Source: an uncultured Fibrobacter sp.
GTDB lineage: Bacteria > Fibrobacterota > Fibrobacteria > Fibrobacterales > Fibrobacteraceae
Length of the DNA stretch: 9,688 bases
Direction of reading: 5' to 3'
NCBI GenBank assembly: GCA_947306025.1
Contig: CAMZFJ010000041.1
Location: 1-9,688, forward strand
The notes below the pieces were generated by a model, which saw only the letters and a list, made by a program, of their open reading frames with translations, searched no databases and was not told the DNA's origin. The position numbers and the translations under genes were made by a program. Shown one piece after another: positions 5,112-9,688 of this stretch; the stretch's first letter is position 1, and every line of letters begins with the position of its first letter.

Positions 5112-6790
5112 AATATATCGCTTGGCTGTGGCGCGGAACAAAAGGCTTTCGCGTAAATATTGTCGCTCGCATTTTGGCGGGAATCGCACGCGTGGCATGC
5201 GGTCTTTTGATGATATGGCTCAGCAAGCGGTTTATTGACGAAACGATACGCACAGGATCGCAAGATGATATTGTGCGTATGATTGCGTTCCTTGTTTTTA
5301 CTGTGGTGGGGACGATTGTCCTTAGGCTCCTGTATTATTACATGACTGCATCGGCCTCGGTGAAAATGACTAATGCGCTTAGGCTGTTCTATTTTGGCAC
5401 GTTATTTAAGCGGCCGCTTTTTGACGGGCATGAATTGCATTCGGGCGATGTGTCGTCGAGGCTTTCGAAGGATATTGAAACGGTATCGACTTCGGTGATC
5501 GATACGCTCCCGCAGATGGCGGTGACGGGAATCCAGCTTGTGGGCGCATTCCTTTTGATGCGTTGGTTTGATGCCCGGCTGGCATGGGCGCTTCTGTTGC
5601 TTACGCCCGTGATGGTCGTTGTGGGTAAGCTGATTTCGCGCAAGTTGCGCAAGATGACGTTAGACATTCGCGAGGGCGAAAGCCGCATCCAGATGCAGGT
5701 GCAAGAAGGCGTGGAATACAATGCCGTGTTGCGTTCGCTCGAAAGCGAAAGCTGGGTGACGGAACGGCTTGGTTTAAAACAAAATAAACTTGAACGCGAT
5801 GTGCTGCGGCGGACTCGCTTTACGACAGTCGCGCGTTTTGCAATAGGCTCTGCGTTTGGACTTGGCTATTTGCTAGCCTTTGTGTGGGGCGGGCTTGGGC
5901 TGCGCGATGGGACGATTACGTTTGGCGTGATGACTTCTTTTTTGCAGTTGGTCGGGCAAATCCAGCACCCGATTTTGACGTTGCTTGGGATGGTGCCGCA
6001 ATTGGTGCATTCGACCGCGAGTATCGACCGCTTGGATGAACTGGTGAAAAAGGCTGTGGTTGATGCTGGGGAGTGCGCGGGTGAAACGCGCGGGGAAGAG
6101 CTTGGAAAAACGCCTTCTGGAAAGACTTTGGAATTGCACTCTGAACTGCGCGGGCGCCTTGGCTTGCGGTTAGAGAATGTACGCTTTGGCTATGCGGGCG
6201 GCGATTGCGAAATAGTCCGTAATTTTTCGCACGATTTTATGCCCGGGAGCAAGGCGGCGATTATGGGCGAGACCGGTAAAGGCAAGACGACTTTGTTCAG
6301 GCTTTTGCTCGGTTTTGTAAAGCCCGATAGTGGCCGCATGGTGATTTATTCGAATGGCGCCGTTGTGGATGTTTCGGAAGAGACGCGTTCGAATTTTGTG
6401 TATGTGCCGCAGGGCAATACGCTGATGAACGGCTCCGTGCGATACAATTTGCAGTTGGCAAAGCCCGATGCGACTGACGATGAAATGCGCCGCGTTTTGC
6501 ACATTGCTTGTGCGGAATTTGTGGAGACGTTGCCCGATGGAATTGATACAGAAATTGGGGAACGCGGGCATGGGCTTAGTGAAGGCCAGGCGCAGCGCAT
6601 TGCGATTGCCCGTGGGCTTTTGCGCCCCGGCAACATTTTGCTTTTTGATGAAATCAGTTCTTCGCTGGATGAGGAAACCGAGGCGGAACTTTACCGCCGC
6701 TTATTCGAGGCCTTCCCGGAAAAGACGATGATCTTTGTAACGCACCGAACCGCTGTTTGCGAAATGTGCGATGAAACGGTCCGGCTGTAG
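5108..6790 (+). CDS. ABC exporter, fused transmembrane and ATPase domains
   Basis: A 560-residue half-transporter of the type I exporter (MsbA/McjD-like) class, expected to work as a homodimer in the inner membrane. Residues 1-300 hold about six membrane helices (approximately 18-40, 55-80, 130-150, 155-175, 240-262 and 270-290). The ATPase domain follows: Walker A G387-E-T-G-K-G-K-T-T, Q-loop V-P-Q435-G, signature L490-S-E-G-Q, Walker B I-L-L-F-D514-E515, and H-loop T-H546. All catalytic residues are intact. There is no N-terminal C39 peptidase domain, so it does not cut its own substrate. The linker at about 312-355 is long and hydrophilic with repeated Gly/Glu/Lys. As the last gene of the coupled operon, its likely job is export of the finished peptide, possibly with self-immunity. 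The start at 5108 is chosen over 5084 because of the ribosome site and the ATGA overlap. Confidence 0.9.
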   Translation: MKYIAWLWRGTKGFRVNIVARILAGIARVACGLLMIWLSKRFIDETIRTGSQDDIVRMIAFLVFTVVGTIVLRLLYYYMTASASVKMTNALRLFYFGTLFKRPLFDGHELHSGDVSSRLSKDIETVSTSVIDTLPQMAVTGIQLVGAFLLMRWFDARLAWALLLLTPVMVVVGKLISRKLRKMTLDIREGESRIQMQVQEGVEYNAVLRSLESESWVTERLGLKQNKLERDVLRRTRFTTVARFAIGSAFGLGYLLAFVWGGLGLRDGTITFGVMTSFLQLVGQIQHPILTLLGMVPQLVHSTASIDRLDELVKKAVVDAGECAGETRGEELGKTPSGKTLELHSELRGRLGLRLENVRFGYAGGDCEIVRNFSHDFMPGSKAAIMGETGKGKTTLFRLLLGFVKPDSGRMVIYSNGAVVDVSEETRSNFVYVPQGNTLMNGSVRYNLQLAKPDATDDEMRRVLHIACAEFVETLPDGIDTEIGERGHGLSEGQAQRIAIARGLLRPGNILLFDEISSSLDEETEAELYRRLFEAFPEKTMIFVTHRTAVCEMCDETVRL

Positions 6791-6847
6791 GCGGAGTGTT
6801 CGGAATATTTTGAAGGAATGCCGCCGGTCTAGGGGTGCTTTGGTGGG

Positions 6848-6880
6848 CGTTTCAAAAAAATGCTTTGAAACGTTGTTTTT
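6848..6880 (+). terminator. Hairpin plus T-tract ending the exporter operon, or an activator site
   Basis: CGTTTCAAA (6848-6856) pairs with TTTGAAACG (6864-6872) as a 9-bp stem with a 7-base loop, followed by TTG and TTTTT (6876-6880). It begins 58 bases after the exporter stop, where an operon terminator is expected. The stem is A+T-rich, so termination may be weak. The same inverted repeat lies about 150 bases upstream of the sigma-54 promoter start, a usual place for enhancer-binding proteins, so a DNA-binding role is an alternative. Confidence 0.5.
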
Positions 6881-6926
6881 GAAACGCTTGCGTGTTATTT
6901 TTTGAATAGGTGGGGGCTTTGAAACG
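6848..6926 (+). repeat. Repeated TTTGAAACG boxes upstream of clpB
   Basis: The nonamer TTTGAAACG occurs three times in direct orientation (6864-6872, 6878-6886, 6918-6926) and once inverted (6848-6856). The first and third copies share the longer GCTTTGAAACG. Relative to the predicted clpB start at about 7009 the direct copies lie near -145, -131 and -91. This arrangement fits an activator-binding array for a sigma-54 promoter; that role is inferred. Confidence 0.5.
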
Positions 6927-6949
6927 GCTCGAAATGGCTTTTTTTTTCG

Positions 6950-6963
6950 AAAATCGCGATTTT
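6950..6963. promoter_or_regulatory. 14-bp palindrome upstream of the clpB promoter
   Basis: AAAATCGCGATTTT is a perfect palindrome centred about 52 bases before the predicted clpB transcription start and 20 bases before the -24 element. It could be an operator for a dimeric regulator. No specific regulator is recognised. Confidence 0.35.
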
Positions 6964-6981
6964 TGGGGTGCTAGGGAACTT

Positions 6982-6999
6982 TTGGCACATTGTTTGCAA
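6982..6999 (+). promoter_or_regulatory. Sigma-54-type promoter of clpB
   Basis: TTGGCAC-N5-TTGCAA matches the RpoN consensus (YTGGCAC-N5-TTGCW) almost perfectly. The invariant GG is at 6984-6985 and the invariant GC at 6996-6997, with the standard 10-base separation. The predicted start is near 7009, giving a short leader of about 24 bases with the AGGA ribosome site at 7025-7028. No good sigma-70 or sigma-32 elements are seen nearby. Confidence 0.7.
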
Positions 7000-7032
7000 T
7001 AGGGATGGGGAAAAAAGAAAAGCGAGGATAAA

Positions 7033-9600
7033 ATGTCCGATTTTACTAATGATGCTGAAAAGGTTTTGGCAAAAGCGCAGAGCTTGCGTGACCGTTGTTC
7101 GCACTCTTACCTGGGTGCGGCGCATTTGGCCGTTGGCCTTGTTGAAGGCCCCGATGCAACCTTGAAGAAACTTTATAAGTCCAAGGGTGTGAAGACTTCG
7201 GAACTCCGTGGCCGTTTGGAACCGTTTGTCCAGAAAATCCCGCGTATGGAAGGCGTGAATCCGGATGTAGAACCGGATAGCGACTTGAACCGTATCTTGC
7301 GTGCGGCTGTGCAGGCGGCTCGTCAGGTAAGCCGTATGGTGACGCCGGGCGATTTGCTCGTGGCGTTGATGAAGTTCTCGGGCGACCGTGCGCTTTCGAA
7401 GGTGTTTGCCGATGCGCTTGGCTCGACCGAAGTGGTGGAAACCTGGCTTTCGGACCCGTTTGCAGGTGCCGCGAATGCCGAGGAACAGTCTCCGCTGAAA
7501 CTTTATGGCCGTGAACTTGTGGAAATGGCAGCGGACGGAAAGCTCTCGCCGGTGATTGGCCGTGAAGAAGAAATCCGTCGTGTGATTTTGATTTTGAGCC
7601 GTAAGACAAAGAACAATCCGTGCTTGGTCGGTGAACCGGGTGTGGGTAAGACCGCTATTGTCGAAGGCCTTGCCGAACGTATTTACCGCGGCGACGTGCC
7701 GGATGCGTTGAAGGGCAAGAAGGTCTTTGCGCTGGATTTGTCGGCCTTGATGGCGGGTGCAAAGTACCGTGGCGACTTTGAAGAAAGGCTCAAGAGCGTG
7801 ATTGACGCTATCGAAGAAGATGGCAACACGCTGATGTTCATCGACGAACTCCACAACATTGTGGGTGCGGGCAAGACCGAAGGCTCGATGGACTTGGGCA
7901 ACATGCTTAAGCCGAAGCTCGCTCGTGGCGAACTGCATTGCATTGGTGCGACGACAACGCAGGAATACCGCAAGTACATCGAAAAGGATTCCGCTTTGGA
8001 ACGAAGGTTCCAGCCGGTGCAGGTTTCGGAACCGAGCGAAGACGAAGCGATTTCGATTTTGCGTGGCATTAAGGAAGGTTTTGATGCGCACCATGGCGTA
8101 CGTCTGCACGACAACGCGCTGGTGGCAGCCGTGAAACTTTCGAACCGTTACATCAGTGACCGATTCCTCCCGGATAAGGCTATTGACTTGATCGACGAGG
8201 CGGCAAGCCTTGTGAAAACGCAGATGGACACCGTGCCGGAAGCGCTCGATACCTTGCAGCGTAAGGAACTCCAGATGAAGATCGAGGAGCAGGCCTTGGC
8301 GAAGGAAACGGACGAAGCGAGTGTGAAGCGCTTGAAAGAACTCCGTGAAGATCTTGCCGTAACGGATGCTGCGGTCAAGAAAATGCAGGAACGCTGGCAG
8401 GATCGCCGTGCCGCATTTGCCGAAGTGCAGGACTTGAAGAAATCCTTGAAGGCCGCAAAGGACGAGATGGAACAGGCCGAAGCCCGTTACGACTTGAACC
8501 GTGCTGCCGAACTCAAGTACAATAAGATTGTGAACATCGAAAAGGAACTTGCCCAGAAGACCGAAGCGCTCCGCAAGAGTGCAGAAGAAGGCGGCTTGAG
8601 CGAAGAAGTCACGGAAGAGACGATAGCGCTTGTGGTAAGCCGTTGGACGGGCATTCCGGTAACGAAGCTTTGCGAAGGCGAAAAGGCGAAGTTGTTGCAC
8701 TTGGACGAACGTCTGCATGCCCGCGTGATTGGCCAGGACGATGCCGTGGAAGCCGTGTCCGAAGCGATTTTGCGTAACCGTAGCGGTTTAAGCCGTGAAA
8801 ATGCTCCGATTGGTAGCTTCTTGTTCCTCGGCCCGACGGGTGTTGGTAAGACGGAACTTGCGAAGGCTTTGGCTGTGGAACTTTTCGATAGCGAAAATGC
8901 GCTTGTGCGTATCGACATGAGCGAATACATGGAAAAGCATAGCGTGAGCCGTTTGATCGGTGCTCCTCCGGGATACGTGGGCTACGAAGAAGGCGGCCAG
9001 CTGACCGAAGCCGTGCGTACGCATCCGTACTGCGTGATCTTGCTCGACGAAATCGAGAAGGCGCATCCGGACGTGTTCAATACGCTGTTGCAGGTGTTGG
9101 ACGATGGCCGTTTGACGGACGGCAAGGGCCGTACGGTGAACTTCAAGAACACCTTGATTTTGATGACTTCGAATCTGGGTGCCGAGAAGTTCCGCTTGAG
9201 CGCTGCTAGCGCCAAGAACGGTGTACCGCCGCAGGTGTCGCTTGAAGATGTCGAAGCTGATTTGCATGCGTTCTTCCGCCCGGAATTCTTGAACCGCTTG
9301 GACGAAGTGCTTGTGTTCCAGAGCCTCTCGAAACCGCAGATCCGCGATATTGTCAAGCTTAAATTTGCGGACTTGGCAAAGCGTGCGGCTCGTCAGGACT
9401 TGGTGCTTACGCTTTCGGATGCGGCGCTTGATGCGATTGCGGAAGGCGCTTACCAGCCGGAATTCGGTGCTCGTCCGATCCAGCGTTATATCGAACGTAA
9501 CATTGAACGCCCGTTGAGCCACGCGATACTCTCGGGAACCGTGAGTGCCGCAAAGCCCGCTGTCGTGGACTACCAGAACGGAATGTTTGTGGTTGCTTAG
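7033..9600 (+). CDS. clpB: ClpB protein disaggregase
   Basis: An 855-residue cytoplasmic AAA+ chaperone that, with DnaK/DnaJ/GrpE, pulls proteins out of heat-induced aggregates. Domain order is complete: N-terminal Clp repeat domain (about 1-145); first ATPase domain with Walker A G200-E-P-G-V-G-K-T207, Walker B L267-M-F-I-D-E272 and arginine fingers R324-R325; a long coiled-coil M domain (about 395-515) that marks ClpB rather than ClpA; and a second ATPase domain with Walker A G600-P-T-G-V-G-K-T607 and Walker B V668-I-L-L-D-E673. Pore-loop motifs K-Y-R-G and G-Y-V-G-Y are present. No ClpP-docking I-G-F/L loop is seen, as expected for ClpB. Codon use is strongly biased, as in a highly expressed gene. 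The ribosome site is AGGA at 7025-7028. It stands alone behind a sigma-54-like promoter and is probably unrelated to the peptide cluster. Confidence 0.97.
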   Translation: MSDFTNDAEKVLAKAQSLRDRCSHSYLGAAHLAVGLVEGPDATLKKLYKSKGVKTSELRGRLEPFVQKIPRMEGVNPDVEPDSDLNRILRAAVQAARQVSRMVTPGDLLVALMKFSGDRALSKVFADALGSTEVVETWLSDPFAGAANAEEQSPLKLYGRELVEMAADGKLSPVIGREEEIRRVILILSRKTKNNPCLVGEPGVGKTAIVEGLAERIYRGDVPDALKGKKVFALDLSALMAGAKYRGDFEERLKSVIDAIEEDGNTLMFIDELHNIVGAGKTEGSMDLGNMLKPKLARGELHCIGATTTQEYRKYIEKDSALERRFQPVQVSEPSEDEAISILRGIKEGFDAHHGVRLHDNALVAAVKLSNRYISDRFLPDKAIDLIDEAASLVKTQMDTVPEALDTLQRKELQMKIEEQALAKETDEASVKRLKELREDLAVTDAAVKKMQERWQDRRAAFAEVQDLKKSLKAAKDEMEQAEARYDLNRAAELKYNKIVNIEKELAQKTEALRKSAEEGGLSEEVTEETIALVVSRWTGIPVTKLCEGEKAKLLHLDERLHARVIGQDDAVEAVSEAILRNRSGLSRENAPIGSFLFLGPTGVGKTELAKALAVELFDSENALVRIDMSEYMEKHSVSRLIGAPPGYVGYEEGGQLTEAVRTHPYCVILLDEIEKAHPDVFNTLLQVLDDGRLTDGKGRTVNFKNTLILMTSNLGAEKFRLSAASAKNGVPPQVSLEDVEADLHAFFRPEFLNRLDEVLVFQSLSKPQIRDIVKLKFADLAKRAARQDLVLTLSDAALDAIAEGAYQPEFGARPIQRYIERNIERPLSHAILSGTVSAAKPAVVDYQNGMFVVA

Positions 9601-9603
9601 GGA

Positions 9604-9631
9604 ACAGGTGTTAGGTATTAGGTGTTAGGTA
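9604..9631 (+). repeat. Short tandem heptad repeat TTAGGTR
   Basis: Three exact-phase copies, TTAGGTA (9611-9617), TTAGGTG (9618-9624) and TTAGGTA (9625-9631), follow a degenerate copy ACAGGTG (9604-9610). They begin just after the clpB stop. Function is unknown; the array may be the edge of a dispersed intergenic repeat. Confidence 0.6.
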
Positions 9632-9638
9632 AAGAATC

Positions 9639-9675
9639 GCGGCTTTGCCGCACTATAATAACGCACGAAGTGCGT
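9639..9675. other. Two small hairpins downstream of clpB
   Basis: GCGGC-TTT-GCCGC (9639-9651, 5-bp stem) and ACGCAC-GAA-GTGCGT (9661-9675, 6-bp stem) lie 9 bases apart. Neither is followed by a T-tract, so they are not clear intrinsic terminators, though one may protect the clpB mRNA end. With the adjacent heptad repeats they look like a composite intergenic repeat element cut by the window edge. Confidence 0.45.
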
Positions 9676-9688
9676 GTTACTTATCCTA

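Noticed and set aside
940..6790. A complete lasso-peptide cluster
   Set aside because: The asparagine-synthetase-like cyclase and the transglutaminase-like leader protease are not encoded in the window, so only a lasso-like or related RiPP assignment is supportable.
6916..6926. GCTTTGAAACG as a sigma-32 -35 element for clpB
   Set aside because: The match to CTTGAA is imperfect and no CCCCAT-like -10 element follows at the right distance, while a complete sigma-54 element is present.
6895..8718. 607-codon open frame on the minus strand opposite clpB
   Set aside because: It is a shadow of the strongly codon-biased clpB gene. Its translation is rich in His, Arg, Phe and Gln with no recognisable domain, and it runs through the clpB promoter region.
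8788..9522. 244-codon minus-strand open frame within clpB
   Set aside because: Same cause as the other antisense frame: clpB codon bias removes stops on the opposite strand. No ribosome site or domain is visible.
9604..9631. Tandem TTAGGTR repeats as a CRISPR array
   Set aside because: The units are 7 bases long with no spacers and there are no cas genes.

Overview
The window looks like chromosomal DNA from a Fibrobacter-type bacterium (phylum Fibrobacterota) or a close relative in the Bacteroidota/Fibrobacterota group. The basis is a secreted protein with a Prevotella/Fibrobacter-style C-terminal sorting tail (YYDLKGRKL...), moderate G+C with strongly biased codons in the chaperone gene, and AAGG/AGGA-type ribosome binding sites. 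The species cannot be fixed from the sequence alone. All credible genes are on the + strand.

Bases 1-6790 hold a compact accessory locus that I read as a putative RiPP (ribosomally made, modified peptide) cluster. In order it contains: a secreted beta-rich protein (16-921); a 50-residue peptide gene (940-1092) with a lasso-like leader motif (Y-x-x-P-x-M, then T-S-L-L-A-G-S-C); a nucleotidyltransferase of the NTP_transf_5 type (1096-2196); a second, paralogous nucleotidyltransferase (2307-3467); an HPr-kinase-like P-loop kinase (3464-4387); a small S24/S26-type serine peptidase with a Ser/His arrangement (4384-4845); a PqqD-like peptide-binding protein (4842-5111); and a full-length ABC exporter without its own peptidase domain (5108-6790). 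The last five genes are joined by four consecutive ATGA stop/start overlaps, so they are almost certainly one translationally coupled operon.

The suggested workflow is inference: the PqqD-like protein binds the leader of the small peptide, the kinase phosphorylates it, one or both nucleotidyltransferases elaborate the phosphate, the S26-like protease removes the leader, and the ABC protein exports the product. Kinase plus nucleotidyltransferase pairs are known tailoring enzymes in some Bacillales lasso-peptide clusters. Here the two core lasso enzymes (the asparagine-synthetase-like cyclase and the transglutaminase-like leader protease) are absent from the window, so this may be a different peptide class. 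RNA structures between the peptide gene and the enzyme genes (a stop/start palindrome at 1083-1098, a terminator-like hairpin at 1131-1164, a second terminator at 2262-2290) could keep precursor output above enzyme output.

Bases 6791-7032 separate the cluster from the next gene. They contain a hairpin followed by T residues, repeated TTTGAAACG boxes, a 14-bp palindrome and a near-consensus sigma-54 promoter. The promoter drives clpB (7033-9600), a complete ClpB disaggregase and a housekeeping stress gene unrelated to the peptide cluster. The last 88 bases hold short tandem TTAGGTR repeats and two small hairpins before the window ends.
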